The translations under genes and the position numbers were made by a program. From positions 4,291,501 to 4,355,500 of the forward strand of contig NZ_JABFHO010000001.1 of NCBI RefSeq assembly GCF_013404085.1: a DNA stretch of 64,000 nucleotides. Reading direction: 5' to 3'. The DNA comes from Winogradskyella helgolandensis. Lineage in GTDB: Bacteria; Bacteroidota; Bacteroidia; Flavobacteriales; Flavobacteriaceae. Below are positions 43,553-52,667 of the stretch, piece by piece; positions within the stretch are counted from its first letter, which is position 1, and each line of letters begins with the position of its first letter. Below the pieces are notes generated by a model. It was given only the letters and a program-made list of their open reading frames with translations, was not told the DNA's origin and did not search any database.

Positions 43553-44626
43553 ATGAAAATAACAGACTTTTTGAATAACGATTTTTTTAATCTACCAAGG
43601 GTTCAAGGTCCAAAAGAAGATTATAAATTATTTGTAAATCGGATTTTTAAAGAATTTTTAGAAAAACTAGAAAGTATTGAATATTTTGAAGACGTATCAT
43701 TTGATATAAACACAATAAAGGAACGTCAAAATCATTTAGTAGAACAATTAAAATCTGCTATTTCAAATTATTATGCAGGAAAACCAGCGTCAGCACTTTC
43801 TGAATTAGAAAAAGGATTAAATAGCAATCTAAAAAACTTTGAGGAAATACTAAACATAAGAGAATTTCATTCAAATACAGATTTTTATAGAATTAGAATT
43901 CATAAACTAAATTTCCCTCTCAAACCTGAAAACTTTTTTCACATACCTTTTGACTTAAGAGGTAAAATAAAAACTCAAAGATTTAGTATTCCAGGATTTC
44001 CATCACTTTACCTTGGAAACTCATCGTATGTGTGTTGGGAGGAATTAAATAGACCAAATTTAAATGACTTTCAAATCGTCAGACTTAAGAATACTGAACT
44101 TTTAAAAGTAATAGATTTATCACCACCAAAAGGTGGCAATAAATCGCCATATGAATATTATAAATATTTAATGATATGGCCACTTGTCTTTGCGTGCTCT
44201 GTTCGTGTAAGGAATTATGAGGACTATTTTAAACCTGAATATATAATACCACAATTACTATTACAATGGGTTAGAAAAGATAATAGAATAGATGGAATTT
44301 CATATCAAACAACTCATATCAATTTTAAAGATTCTTTATCAAAAGGAGAATTTCTAAATATTGTTTTACCTGTAAAAGAAAACAAGACAAGAGGTTTATG
44401 TTCTGAATTAGAAAACAAATTTTTGATGACAGAATCAACATCTGTACAGTTAAATCAATGTTCTACTAGTGGATTAATTGATGGAGGTGGTGTTTTAAGA
44501 TATAGCAATAGAAATGTTCGAGAAATTGAATTGATAAAAGGAGTCCCAACCAATTATGACATTTCAATATTTGGAGAGTTAGAGGAAGTTCTTTCGAAAA
44601 TGGAATCTAAAAAAATTATAAAATAA
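43553..44626 (+). CDS. RES-domain protein, cassette-borne
   Basis: The 357-residue protein has a helical N-terminal region (about 1-105) and a RES-like domain (about 108-330): FYRIRIH (R113), RFSIPGFPSLYLGNSS (R143) and CWEEL (E163/164). RES toxins of toxin-antitoxin pairs degrade NAD+; longer RES proteins with N-terminal extensions occur without an antitoxin. Here no partner gene is in the cassette. Activity is inferred from the Arg and Glu pattern only. Confidence 0.7.
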   Translation: MKITDFLNNDFFNLPRVQGPKEDYKLFVNRIFKEFLEKLESIEYFEDVSFDINTIKERQNHLVEQLKSAISNYYAGKPASALSELEKGLNSNLKNFEEILNIREFHSNTDFYRIRIHKLNFPLKPENFFHIPFDLRGKIKTQRFSIPGFPSLYLGNSSYVCWEELNRPNLNDFQIVRLKNTELLKVIDLSPPKGGNKSPYEYYKYLMIWPLVFACSVRVRNYEDYFKPEYIIPQLLLQWVRKDNRIDGISYQTTHINFKDSLSKGEFLNIVLPVKENKTRGLCSELENKFLMTESTSVQLNQCSTSGLIDGGGVLRYSNRNVREIELIKGVPTNYDISIFGELEEVLSKMESKKIIK

Positions 44627-44634
44627 AAAAGTAC

Positions 44635-44774
44635 TAATGCTAACAACGTGTATAATTAATTGCTTTGGTCGTTGCCTACTTGGAAAATTCCTTCGGAATT
44701 TTCTCGCGTTCGTTTTTGTTTACTAAATTAGTTGCTTAAACACGCAACTAACCATACACAAAACCGTTAGCCAT
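44635..44774 (+). repeat. attC-like site B10
   Basis: The 5' box TAATGCTAAC, left arm AACGTGTATAATTAATTGC, hairpin AAAATTCC-TTC-GGAATTTT, right arm GCAACTAACCATACAC and 3' box GTTAGCCA are present. Confidence 0.9.
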
Positions 44775-44795
44775 AATGTGAAACCAACGCCATAG

Positions 44796-45440
44796 ATGAT
44801 TTTAATTTTTCTTTTTTTAACCTTAATTATTGTGCTTTTCTATCCTATTGTCGGATTTAAAATGTTCAAGTCTCTTAAGAAAAAGAATAAGCCGAAATTT
44901 TATCGACTTTCTATCATATTATTAATTCTGATTTTGATTCCTTGCTTTTTCTGGAAATTACTACCTGGCTCTGACTTTTTTTGGCAACCTATAGAAAACG
45001 CTCAAGAAAAAAACTATAATCTTGAATTAACCGGATTTGAATATAATGATGGAGATTTGATATACGAATACGAAACTGAACGAGCTTTTAATGGAGATGG
45101 ATATTCGATTTGGATTTATAAAATCGACGAAAAAACTGCCGAATATTTCAAAAACCCAAATGAAGAGTTTTTTACCAAATATCCAAAAACCGATTTCAGA
45201 AATGATTGGGAATCTGAATTTTGGAAACGTACACCTTTTGACCAAAAAGAACAGAAATTTTTAGACTTTGCACATAGCACTCTTGATGAACTGGATTTTG
45301 AATTAGAGGATTTACTCAACGAAAATGGAAATTATTATGCTTATGAATACTATATGCACAGTTTTGGAATTGGAAATATTGATTTTTACATAATCTGTCC
45401 GAATCGAAAGTTGATAGTTAAGATAAATAGCAATACGTAA
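44796..45440 (+). CDS. Hypothetical membrane-anchored protein, cassette-borne
   Basis: The 214-residue protein has two N-terminal membrane helices (about 2-24 and 34-54) and a large hydrophilic domain rich in aromatic and acidic residues (YDYEYETERAFNGDGYSIW region). No family recognised. The cassette runs from GTTAGCCATA to TATGGCTAAC. Confidence 0.55.
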   Translation: MILIFLFLTLIIVLFYPIVGFKMFKSLKKKNKPKFYRLSIILLILILIPCFFWKLLPGSDFFWQPIENAQEKNYNLELTGFEYNDGDLIYEYETERAFNGDGYSIWIYKIDEKTAEYFKNPNEEFFTKYPKTDFRNDWESEFWKRTPFDQKEQKFLDFAHSTLDELDFELEDLLNENGNYYAYEYYMHSFGIGNIDFYIICPNRKLIVKINSNT

Positions 45441-45448
45441 ATAAACAC

Positions 45449-45587
45449 TATGGCTAACACCGTGTATAATTAATTGCTTCGTTTCTGATCATCTGGAATA
45501 TTCCTGCGGAATATTCTCAGGTTCGTGGGTTTTTGTTAACTTAGTTGCTCAACCACGCAACTAACCATACACATCAACGTTGTAACA
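45449..45587 (+). repeat. attC-like site B11
   Basis: The 5' box TATGGCTAAC, standard left arm, hairpin GAATATTCC-TGC-GGAATATTC, right arm GCAACTAACCATACAC and 3' box GTTGTAAC are present. Confidence 0.9.
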
Positions 45588-45609
45588 CATTTGACCAAAC
45601 CAACGAAAT

Positions 45610-45942
45610 TTGAAATTAACTAAAAAACATTTGGGTATTTATAATATCTACGAAGGAAAAAAATCCACGTTAGAAAATGTTGGAACTCAAAAGGAAAAGG
45701 AATTATTTCAAAACGGAGAATTTGAGAAAATAACAGAACTAATACAAACTGAATACAAAATAAAAAAGAAAGAACTTTCAGAATCAGAAATACTAAATCA
45801 CAAATCTGAACTGAATGTAATACTGGATAGTAATTGGAATAAAAAGTTATTGAAATACTTATCGAAAAAGTATTGTGAACCTGAAAAAGAACAAAGCACT
45901 TTTGACTCAATTATGTCAATACTTTGGGCAATTTTTAGCTAA
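45610..45942 (+). CDS. Hypothetical protein, first gene of a two-gene cassette
   Basis: The 110-residue protein starts at a TTG (no ATG is available). It is strongly charged and helical (KEKELFQNGEFEKITELIQTEY and KKELSESEILNHKSELN in parts), ending in a hydrophobic tail DSIMSILWAIFS. The family is not recognised. A membrane-protein gene follows after 9 bp in the same cassette. Confidence 0.5.
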   Translation: MKLTKKHLGIYNIYEGKKSTLENVGTQKEKELFQNGEFEKITELIQTEYKIKKKELSESEILNHKSELNVILDSNWNKKLLKYLSKKYCEPEKEQSTFDSIMSILWAIFS

Positions 45943-45951
45943 ATCGATTTT

Positions 45952-46266
45952 ATGAATAGAAAAATAAAATGGACAAAAGGTATGTCTCTAATCAGTTTTT
46001 TACTTGTCCTTTTGATTTTCATAGTTGATAATATCAAAGAGCCTTTATTTGGATTAAAAGACGGTTATGCACCACATAACTTTGGATTGAATTTATTCAT
46101 AATTGGACCTTCAATGTTATTATCACTTATTTTAAGCATAATAGTCATAATCAGAATTTTTAAAAACTGGAAAGTATGGTCAAATTCAATGAACAAGTAT
46201 TTATTTATTGGACTCGCTCTACCTGCAATAATAATTTACATTGACTTATTAATTAGATTATTTTAA
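45952..46266 (+). CDS. Hypothetical membrane protein, second gene of the cassette
   Basis: The 104-residue protein has three membrane helices (about 9-27, 42-67 and 82-103) with the first preceded by KIKWTKG. It is cotranscribed with the 45610 gene. The cassette runs from GTTGTAACAC to GTGTTACAAC, a perfect complement. No family recognised. Confidence 0.55.
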   Translation: MNRKIKWTKGMSLISFLLVLLIFIVDNIKEPLFGLKDGYAPHNFGLNLFIIGPSMLLSLILSIIVIIRIFKNWKVWSNSMNKYLFIGLALPAIIIYIDLLIRLF

Positions 46267-46276
46267 AATTAAAAAC

Positions 46277-46416
46277 GTGTTACAACACCGTGTATAATTA
46301 ATTGCTTGGTTCTAGCCTACTTGCGAATATTCCTGCGGAATATTCACGGGTTCGTAAATGTTTATTAACTTAGTTGCTTAACCACGCAACTAACCATACA
46401 CAAAACCGTTGGGCAA
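46277..46416 (+). repeat. attC-like site B12
   Basis: The 5' box GTGTTACAAC, standard arms, hairpin GAATATTCC-TGC-GGAATATTC and 3' box GTTGGGCA are present. Confidence 0.9.
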
Positions 46417-46425
46417 CATTTGAGA

Positions 46426-46947
46426 ATGACCGAAATAAAATTTTACAAATCAAAAAAAAGAGCAATTAGTATGATGCTATTATGCTCAATTTTTGTGCTA
46501 CTAGGAATTTGGCTACTTCCGAAAGAACCGCTTATTGGATGGAGTTGTATCGGATTTTTTGGACTTGCATATCCACTCGGAATTTATAATCTGATTGATA
46601 AAAAACCAATGATTATTATAAATGAGGTCGGAATATATGACCGTAGCGCGAATCGTGACTTTATAAATTGGGAATTAATACACGATGCTTATCCGATTAA
46701 CATTAGTGGACAAAAATTCATTTGTTTGATAATTGATGAAAAATTTAAACCTTCTAGAAAAAAAGGAGTGATTTATAAAAGTGCTGTAAAACTGAACGAA
46801 GCAATTGGAGCGCAAGAATTGAATATACATTTAGGTCAAATTAAAAAAATTGATGAAATCAAGCTGACTGAATTTATACTTGAAATGTCAAAAGCTGATA
46901 AAAACACTAAAACGGAATTAATAAAAACGTTGCCCAACACCGTATAA
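46426..46947 (+). CDS. STM3941-family-like membrane protein, cassette-borne
   Basis: The 173-residue protein begins MTEIKFYKSKKRAISMMLLC, with two membrane helices (about 13-32 and 38-56). A domain follows with IIINEVGIYDRSANRDFINWELI, resembling the STM3941/YcxB-like group of PH-fold membrane proteins. The ATG at 46426 is preferred over a TTG at 46420. Its last residues (TLPNTV) are encoded by the cassette 3' box and the repeat, whose GTATAA supplies the stop. Confidence 0.65.
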   Translation: MTEIKFYKSKKRAISMMLLCSIFVLLGIWLLPKEPLIGWSCIGFFGLAYPLGIYNLIDKKPMIIINEVGIYDRSANRDFINWELIHDAYPINISGQKFICLIIDEKFKPSRKKGVIYKSAVKLNEAIGAQELNIHLGQIKKIDEIKLTEFILEMSKADKNTKTELIKTLPNTV

Positions 46948-47067
46948 AAATAATTGCGGTTTAGTGCTTAATCAAAGGTCGTTGCGTGTTTGTAACGTCT
47001 GATTTTCCTTCGGAAAATCCTCGCATACAAACCCGCAACTATTCTTATACATAAACGTTGGCATTCA
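46929..47067 (+). repeat. attC-like site B13 (TTC-loop subtype)
   Basis: The 5' box GTTGCCCAAC, left arm GTATAAAAATAATTGCGG, hairpin GATTTTCC-TTC-GGAAAATC, right arm CCGCAACTATTCTTATAC and 3' box GTTGGCAT are present. It is nearly identical to site B32 at 63030. Confidence 0.9.
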
Positions 47068-47107
47068 TTGACAAAAAAACTCAAAATAAACGAATTAGGA
47101 AAAAATA

Positions 47108-47410
47108 ATGAAAAGATTAATAATTTTACTCATACTTTCTATTTCAATTTGTGCTGGAGAAATATTATTATTGATTGACTTATTTCCTCAAACAGGTTTA
47201 GCAAGAATGCTTTATGTTCCATTCTATATAATTCTAATGATTTCATTAACAATTATACTTTTTAGGAAAATAAAAAACAAAGGAAAAAATGAGCAAATAA
47301 TATATTGGATAATTTTTCATTTTTTAATTTTTAACTTTATTATTTGGTCTTGGCCACAAGATGGAAGAAGAGTTAACGTAATTGGAGAATTTTATAGTAA
47401 ATTTTCATAA
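47108..47410 (+). CDS. Small membrane protein of the duplicated cassette, copy 1
   Basis: The 100-residue protein has three membrane helices (about 3-22, 32-52 and 64-83) and a C-terminal WPQDGRRVNVIGEFYSKFS. It differs from the copy at 52668 by one residue (Met34 here, Ile there). The ATG is preceded by GGAAAAAATA. No family recognised. About 200 bp of untranslated tail follow before the repeat. Confidence 0.6.
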   Translation: MKRLIILLILSISICAGEILLLIDLFPQTGLARMLYVPFYIILMISLTIILFRKIKNKGKNEQIIYWIIFHFLIFNFIIWSWPQDGRRVNVIGEFYSKFS

Positions 47411-47617
47411 ATAAAACGTTTGAATTTAAGCAAACTATGAAATCTACAACAAAGGAATTATTATTCAAAATTTGAATTTAACAAGTTGTGGAATTGCTCA
47501 CTCAACCGGAATTGAAAAAGTTTGCGGAATAAATCGCTGAATGAATTCACTCAAATGCTGAAAAAACAAAAAAAGAATTAACCAGAATAAGAATAAGTCG
47601 GAATAAAAAAACAACGA

Positions 47618-47755
47618 AATGCCAACACCATATATAATTTATTGCTGGCTTTTTGCCTACTTACGAAAGTCCTCTCGGACTTTCTTGGTTGGTAATTATT
47701 TACTAAATTAGGTGCTTAAACCACGCAACAAATCATATATAAACACGTTACCCAA
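47618..47755 (+). repeat. attC-like site B14 (duplicated cassette, copy 1)
   Basis: The 5' box AATGCCAAC, left arm ATATATAATTTATTGC, hairpin GAAAGTCC-TCTC-GGACTTTC, right arm GCAACAAATCATATAT and 3' box GTTACCCA are present. The sequence up to the crossover is the same as at site B21. Confidence 0.9.
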
Positions 47756-47770
47756 CATTTGCCAAAAACT

Positions 47771-48493
47771 ATGATAAACTTAAATAGTGATGAATTTAAA
47801 ATTAATCATTGGGGAATATTATACTATTATGATGATGACCTTGACAATCTGCTAATAGCGGAAAGGAAACTTATAGAAAATTCCGAAAAATATAGTAAAA
47901 CATTAATTAAAGAGTTTCAAGCTAAAGTTGAAAATGATGCTGAATTACAAGCTAAACCAAAAAATTATGAAGAAGGCTCAATGCAAGCTCAATACTATGG
48001 ACATTACTATGGTGATACTGAAAAGATAAATAATCAAATATTACAGAATTATAGAAAAGCGTCATTGCTTTCTATTTTTTCTATTTTGGAAGGACAATTA
48101 AAGCTTATTTCAAAATTAGTTGAAGATGAATTTGACTTCAGCGTAAAAACAAAACATATTACTGGAGGTGATTATATTCATAAATATTGGTTATATCTGA
48201 CAAAGGTTTTTGAATTAAATCCAGCGAATGTTCAAGACGAATATAATCTGATAAGACAACATAAATACGTTCGGAATAAAATTGCTCACAGCAATTCCGA
48301 AATTGATGAAAATAAACTGCAATTTGTTGAACAGACAAATGGACTATCAGTAAGAAAATTCGGAAATGACAATATTCTTGAAATAAGTAATGATGAGTAT
48401 GTGACTGAAATTTTGAATTTAATTAAAACTTTTTTTAATAAATTAATTAAAGATGTTGATAGAAGATATGGTGAAATAAAAAACGTTGGGTAA
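47771..48493 (+). CDS. HEPN-motif protein, cassette-borne
   Basis: The 240-residue helical soluble protein has YVRNKIAHSNSEIDE (R168 to H173), the RN-x3-H motif of HEPN ribonucleases, set at the end of a helix-rich region (about 90-180). HEPN proteins are frequent RNA-cleaving toxins and defence effectors. No antitoxin gene is present in the cassette. The ATG at 47771 is preferred over a TTG at 47759. The stop TAA lies inside the cassette 3' box GTTGGGTAAC. Confidence 0.68.
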   Translation: MINLNSDEFKINHWGILYYYDDDLDNLLIAERKLIENSEKYSKTLIKEFQAKVENDAELQAKPKNYEEGSMQAQYYGHYYGDTEKINNQILQNYRKASLLSIFSILEGQLKLISKLVEDEFDFSVKTKHITGGDYIHKYWLYLTKVFELNPANVQDEYNLIRQHKYVRNKIAHSNSEIDENKLQFVEQTNGLSVRKFGNDNILEISNDEYVTEILNLIKTFFNKLIKDVDRRYGEIKNVG

Positions 48494-48624
48494 CACCGTG
48501 TATAATTAATTGCTAGGTTCTTGCCTACTTGCGAAAATTCCTGCGGAATCTTCACAGGTTCGTAAAAGTTTACTAATTTAGTTGCTTAACCACGCAACTA
48601 ACCATACACAAAACCGTTGCCCAC
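48485..48624 (+). repeat. attC-like site B15
   Basis: The 5' box GTTGGGTAAC contains the stop codon of the preceding gene. Standard arms, an imperfect hairpin (AAAATTCC-TGC-GGAATCTT) and 3' box GTTGCCCA are present. Confidence 0.88.
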
Positions 48625-48627
48625 AAT

Positions 48628-49470
48628 TTGAAAAAACATCATCGAAACATATTAACCTTTATTTTATTTATGGGATTTTTAAGTAAAATCTTCGGACAAT
48701 CTGAACCGAAAAATGATTATCAACCTGATTGGACATTTTACTTTTCGAATGTAAATGACAAATTAAGTTCAATTGCAACCGATTTGAATTTAATGAATGT
48801 TGCACCAATAAAAGGACAAGAAAATGTAGTTTATGTTTCAATCAAAATGCCTAATCCAAAAGATAATGGATTGTCGAGTAACGAAGATGCGGATGAATTA
48901 TGGAAAATTGAAGACGTAATAATAAGCGGATTTGATAAAATAAATCTGAATTACACTTTTGCAGGTCGACTGACTTCTAACGGATTTCGAGATTTGTACT
49001 TTTTTGGAGAAAACACGATTTTAATGGAAAAAGAAGTCTCATCTGCAATGACCCAGTTTCCGAATCACAAATTTGACTTTGGACATAATGAAGATAAAGA
49101 ATGGAACGGATATTTTGACTTTCTATATCCTTTGCCAAGACAAATGCAAATAATCCAAAACAGAAGAGTTCTCGAACAATTAGAAAAAGGTGGAGACAAA
49201 CTAACGAAAGAAAGAGAGGTTTTTCATTGGGTTTATTTTAAAACTCAAAATGAAATTGACCAATTTGAGAAATTTACAAATGATTTAGGTTTTAAGACAA
49301 AAAATAAAGGAAAAACAGAACAACCGAACGAATATAAATTTGTTATTCAAATATCACGAATTGACAAAGTTGGTTATGACGAAATAGATGAATATACATT
49401 GGAATTATGGCAAAAAGCATCTGAATTAAATGGAGATTATGATGGTTGGGAAACATCAATCGAGGAATAA
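48628..49470 (+). CDS. Secreted DUF695/RraB-like two-domain protein, cassette-borne
   Basis: The 280-residue protein starts at a TTG and has a signal peptide (about 1-24, ending KIFGQ). A DUF695-like domain (about 28-170, with WTFYFSNVNDKLSSI) is followed by an RraB-like domain (about 190-280, with VFHWVYFKTQNEIDQFEKF and GDYDGWETSIEE). This pair occurs in Bacteroidota proteins that are often neighbours of toxins and may act as immunity factors; RraB itself inhibits RNase E. The signal peptide argues for an envelope location. Confidence 0.75.
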   Translation: MKKHHRNILTFILFMGFLSKIFGQSEPKNDYQPDWTFYFSNVNDKLSSIATDLNLMNVAPIKGQENVVYVSIKMPNPKDNGLSSNEDADELWKIEDVIISGFDKINLNYTFAGRLTSNGFRDLYFFGENTILMEKEVSSAMTQFPNHKFDFGHNEDKEWNGYFDFLYPLPRQMQIIQNRRVLEQLEKGGDKLTKEREVFHWVYFKTQNEIDQFEKFTNDLGFKTKNKGKTEQPNEYKFVIQISRIDKVGYDEIDEYTLELWQKASELNGDYDGWETSIEE

Positions 49471-49473
49471 AAA

Positions 49474-49614
49474 CTGTGGGCAACACCGTGTATAATTAAT
49501 TGCTTTGTTCTTCCCTACTTGCGAAAATTCCTGCGGAATTTTCACGGGTTCGTGAAAGTTTGCTAACTTAGTTGCTTAACCACGCAACTAACCATACACA
49601 AAACCGTTGTGCGT
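49474..49614 (+). repeat. attC-like site B16
   Basis: The 5' box CTGTGGGCAAC, standard arms, hairpin GAAAATTCC-TGC-GGAATTTTC and 3' box GTTGTGCG are present. Confidence 0.9.
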
Positions 49615-49640
49615 CATTAAAACAAACCCTTGAAATCAGA

Positions 49641-50297
49641 ATGAAATTATTAAATACAATCGAAATTGAACCTTGGGATTATGCGAAAAACGAATATGAA
49701 TCACCTTCTGTTTCGAAAGCTGAAAACCCAAAAGGCTGGAGCGATTTCTGGTACAAATGTATTTCTGATAGTAATTTACAAGACTTACAACCGATTGAAC
49801 TTGGCTCATACTTGGTTGACATAAATAAAATCGGAGAACCTGAATTAAAAACCATTATTGAAAAAGAACTTAAGGACGTTGATTTGTCAGATTATCAAGA
49901 ATACGTTGGACAAATAATTGGCGGAATTGTAGTTTTAGAAAATGAAATGATAATACTTGAACCAACTTGTTGCGGAGATTTATCTGATATTCAAAACTGG
50001 GAAGAAGTTGGAAATACGGAATTAAATAAATGGACTCAATTATGGATTGGACATCCTTGGGTTTTCTACAAAAGAACTGACAATTACATTGCAATATCCG
50101 ATTACACTGATTACAATTTAGAAGACTTTAAAAATATATCGGAAAAACATAAGCTTTCAGAACAAGAGCTTTTGTCTGAAATTAAAACAAGTCGGAAAAG
50201 CCAAATCGAATTTAAAAACCGAATAAGTAAAATTTTAAAAGAAATGGAAATTAATAATGCTAATGAAATTGCTAAATTGATGACCGGTAATAAATAA
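49641..50297 (+). CDS. Hypothetical protein, cassette-borne
   Basis: The 218-residue acidic soluble protein starts at the ATG 49641; an earlier in-frame start at 49572 lies inside the repeat and is rejected. The middle part (LGSYLVDINKIGEPELKTII and ENEMIILEPTCCGDLSDIQNW, in part) resembles small bacterial immunity-like proteins, but no family is certain. The cassette runs from GTTGTGCGT to ACGCACAAC. Confidence 0.58.
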   Translation: MKLLNTIEIEPWDYAKNEYESPSVSKAENPKGWSDFWYKCISDSNLQDLQPIELGSYLVDINKIGEPELKTIIEKELKDVDLSDYQEYVGQIIGGIVVLENEMIILEPTCCGDLSDIQNWEEVGNTELNKWTQLWIGHPWVFYKRTDNYIAISDYTDYNLEDFKNISEKHKLSEQELLSEIKTSRKSQIEFKNRISKILKEMEINNANEIAKLMTGNK

Positions 50298-50300
50298 CGA

Positions 50301-50437
50301 ACGCACAACACCGTATATAAAAAATTGCTGGTGTTATACTAAAACAAAGGTCGTTGCACGTTTGCTACATCTGATTTTCCTTCGGAAAATCCTCGAACGC
50401 AAACACGCAACTTTCCATATACAAACACGTTGTGCGT
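50301..50437 (+). repeat. attC-like site B17 (TTC-loop subtype)
   Basis: The 5' box ACGCACAAC, left arm GTATATAAAAAATTGC, hairpin GATTTTCC-TTC-GGAAAATC, right arm GCAACTTTCCATATAC and 3' box GTTGTGCG are present. It combines TTC-loop features with a GTATAT arm. Confidence 0.87.
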
Positions 50438-50461
50438 AAGCTAAAAAAACCACGAATTCGA

Positions 50462-50863
50462 ATGAAAAACATTGAATTTAAAGTTGGAATTGTTCCAAAG
50501 ACATCTGAAATAATTGAGGTTTATGATAGTTCAGGAATAAATAGGCCAACAAAAGATAGCGAACGAATTACGAAAATGTATGCAAATTCAAATCTGATTA
50601 TAACTGCGTGGTTGAATAATGAACTTATTGGAATCTCACGTTCAATAACTGATTTCTGTTATGCATGCTATTTGTCGGATTTAGCTGTGAAAAGTGAATA
50701 CCAAAAAGAAGGAATTGGAAAACGACTAATTGAATTGACTGAAAGGGAAATCGGAATAGAAACTGCGCTGATTTTACTTTCGGCACAAATTGCGATGGAA
50801 TACTATCCGAAAATTGGATTTGATAAAATTGACAATGGATTTATAATTCGTCGGACAAAATAA
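50462..50863 (+). CDS. GNAT-family acetyltransferase, cassette-borne
   Basis: The 133-residue enzyme has the GNAT acetyl-CoA motif: CYLSDLAVKSEYQKEGIGKRLIELTE (in part, with Q-x3-GIGK), then ALILLSAQIAMEYYPKIGFDKI. The start ATG at 50462 gives the usual compact size. Substrate unknown; acetyltransferases are common integron cargo, including antibiotic-modifying ones, but nothing here shows a drug target. Confidence 0.88.
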   Translation: MKNIEFKVGIVPKTSEIIEVYDSSGINRPTKDSERITKMYANSNLIITAWLNNELIGISRSITDFCYACYLSDLAVKSEYQKEGIGKRLIELTEREIGIETALILLSAQIAMEYYPKIGFDKIDNGFIIRRTK

Positions 50864-50899
50864 AAATTAAACGGTATTGAATAATAAAACGCATAAAGC

Positions 50900-51038
50900 C
50901 TACGCACAACACCGTATAAAAATAATTGCGGTTTAGTGCTTAAACAAAGGCAATTGCGTGTTTGCCTGCATCTGATTTTCCTTCGGAAAATCCTCGCATA
51001 CAAACCCGCAACTATTCTTATACATCAACGTTGGCAAA
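50900..51038 (+). repeat. attC-like site B18 (TTC-loop subtype)
   Basis: The 5' box CTACGCACAAC matches the cassette start GTTGTGCGTA. Left arm GTATAAAAATAATTGCGG, hairpin GATTTTCC-TTC-GGAAAATC and 3' box GTTGGCAA are present. Confidence 0.9.
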
Positions 51039-51076
51039 CATATAAAAAACCGACTAATCGAAATTTTAAAACATAA

Positions 51077-51544
51077 ATGAATCAAATATTAATACAATCA
51101 ATTGTTCCGATACTCTTATTAATTCTTGGAGGAATTGGATGGTTGTATAAGCACGAAAAAGAAAAACGATTAGAAGTTGAAAAACAATTGTCGGAAAGAA
51201 AATATGATGTTTATATCAGACTATTAACTGTTTTCTTTGACATTCTTAAACAAGTTAAAAAAGGACAAAAAACCAGCTCTCAAAAGCTAATAGATAAAAT
51301 GATTGACATCAAGAAAGAACTTATCATATTTGGGAGTGACGGAGTTCTTAAATCATTTTTTCACTGGGAAAAAGTCGCAGATGGAAAAGAAAATTTATTA
51401 GCATTAGCAACTTTGGTAATAGAAGTTAGGAAAGATATGGGAAATGCAAAAACTGAAATTAAAACCATTGATTTTCTCAAATCTTTGGTGCAGACGGAAA
51501 GTGACTTTGAAGAATTAAAAGAACAAGGATATAGACTTGAATAA
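51077..51544 (+). CDS. Hypothetical membrane-anchored protein, cassette-borne
   Basis: The 155-residue protein has one N-terminal membrane helix (about 5-24) and a long helical, probably coiled domain (HEKEKRLEVEKQLSERKYD onward). It is probably cytoplasmic and membrane-tethered. No family recognised. The cassette runs from GTTGGCAAA to TTTGCCAAC. Confidence 0.57.
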   Translation: MNQILIQSIVPILLLILGGIGWLYKHEKEKRLEVEKQLSERKYDVYIRLLTVFFDILKQVKKGQKTSSQKLIDKMIDIKKELIIFGSDGVLKSFFHWEKVADGKENLLALATLVIEVRKDMGNAKTEIKTIDFLKSLVQTESDFEELKEQGYRLE

Positions 51545-51548
51545 ATAC

Positions 51549-51688
51549 GATTTGCCAACACCGTGTATAATTAATTGCTTCATTGAGCTTACTTGCGAAT
51601 ATTCCTGCGGAATATTCACGGGTTCGTAAAAGTTTGCTAACTTAGTTGCTTAACCACGCAACTAACCATACACAAACACGTTGGCAAT
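51549..51688 (+). repeat. attC-like site B19
   Basis: The 5' box GATTTGCCAAC, standard arms, hairpin GAATATTCC-TGC-GGAATATTC and 3' box GTTGGCAA are present. Confidence 0.9.
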
Positions 51689-51692
51689 AATA

Positions 51693-52475
51693 ATGAGACA
51701 AACTTTTAGCATATTAATAATCGTTGTGATTTCAATCAATGGATTTGCTCAATGCGATGATATTGAAAAATTGGAATTAGGCGGAACTTATTCTTCTAGA
51801 ACTCGAAACTATATTCCTTTTGAAATAAAGCATAAAGATAAAATAGAAAAAGAAGACACTTTTTATCCATACGACATAAAGCATATTGAAAAATATTCTG
51901 ATTTTATTCTGCTTAAAGCCAAAGAGTATATTGTTGAACGCTCTAATATTGACTTTTATAATAAATTAGAAATGGGACAATTTCAGGTAAATTACCCAAA
52001 ATCTGTAAAAGCAAAATATGGCAAAGAAAAATTATACAAATTATCGAATTACAAAGTAACCTATTGGATTCTTCATACTTATCGGAATAACGGTTTTGAA
52101 TATGCATTTGGATTGGAATTCGACAAAGATGGAAAAATGATTTCTGAAAACGAATTCCCTGATTTCTCACTCAATCCTGAATTTGAAAAACTGAACGAAC
52201 CTTGCCTTGCGCTAAACAAAGTCAAATCTGATGAGAGATTTAAGGACAAGAAAATCGAATTTATTGAATTGGCGTATCTTGACGAGATTAATTCATTTTG
52301 TTGGTTAATTAAAGAAAAGACAGACCAACCAAAGGAATTAGGCTTAAATCATTACGAAATTGAATTATTTTATGTCAATGCCAACACAAATAAAATAGAG
52401 CTAATTAAAGAACAAAATGGAACCATAATAGCTTGTGGATTTGAAAAACCGAAATTTGTAAAAAATAAAGATTGA
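51693..52475 (+). CDS. Hypothetical secreted protein, cassette-borne
   Basis: The 260-residue protein has a signal peptide (MRQTFSILIIVVISINGFAQ) and a mature domain of about 240 residues, rich in Lys and Glu, without a recognised family. The ATG at 51693 lies 13 bp after the crossover. The cassette runs from GTTGGCAATA to TATTGCCAAC. Confidence 0.6.
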   Translation: MRQTFSILIIVVISINGFAQCDDIEKLELGGTYSSRTRNYIPFEIKHKDKIEKEDTFYPYDIKHIEKYSDFILLKAKEYIVERSNIDFYNKLEMGQFQVNYPKSVKAKYGKEKLYKLSNYKVTYWILHTYRNNGFEYAFGLEFDKDGKMISENEFPDFSLNPEFEKLNEPCLALNKVKSDERFKDKKIEFIELAYLDEINSFCWLIKEKTDQPKELGLNHYEIELFYVNANTNKIELIKEQNGTIIACGFEKPKFVKNKD

Positions 52476-52485
52476 ACAAAATTAC

Positions 52486-52626
52486 TATTGCCAACACCGT
52501 GTATAATTAATTGCTTGGTTCTAGCCTACTTGCGAATATTCCTGCGGAATATTCACGGGTTCGTTAAAGTTTGCTAACTTAGTTGCTTAACCACGCAACT
52601 AACCATACACAATCACGTTGGCATTC
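52486..52626 (+). repeat. attC-like site B20
   Basis: The 5' box TATTGCCAAC, standard arms, hairpin GAATATTCC-TGC-GGAATATTC and 3' box GTTGGCAT are present. The following cassette repeats the one at 47057. Confidence 0.9.
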
Positions 52627-52667
52627 ATTGACAAAAAAACTCAAAATAAACGAATTAGGAAAAAATA

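Noticed and set aside
49572-49640. Extended N-termini (MLNHATNHTQ...) for the genes at 49641 and 57171
   Set aside because: The same peptide precedes two unrelated proteins because it is encoded by the right arm of the repeat. Internal ATGs after the crossover are the likely starts.
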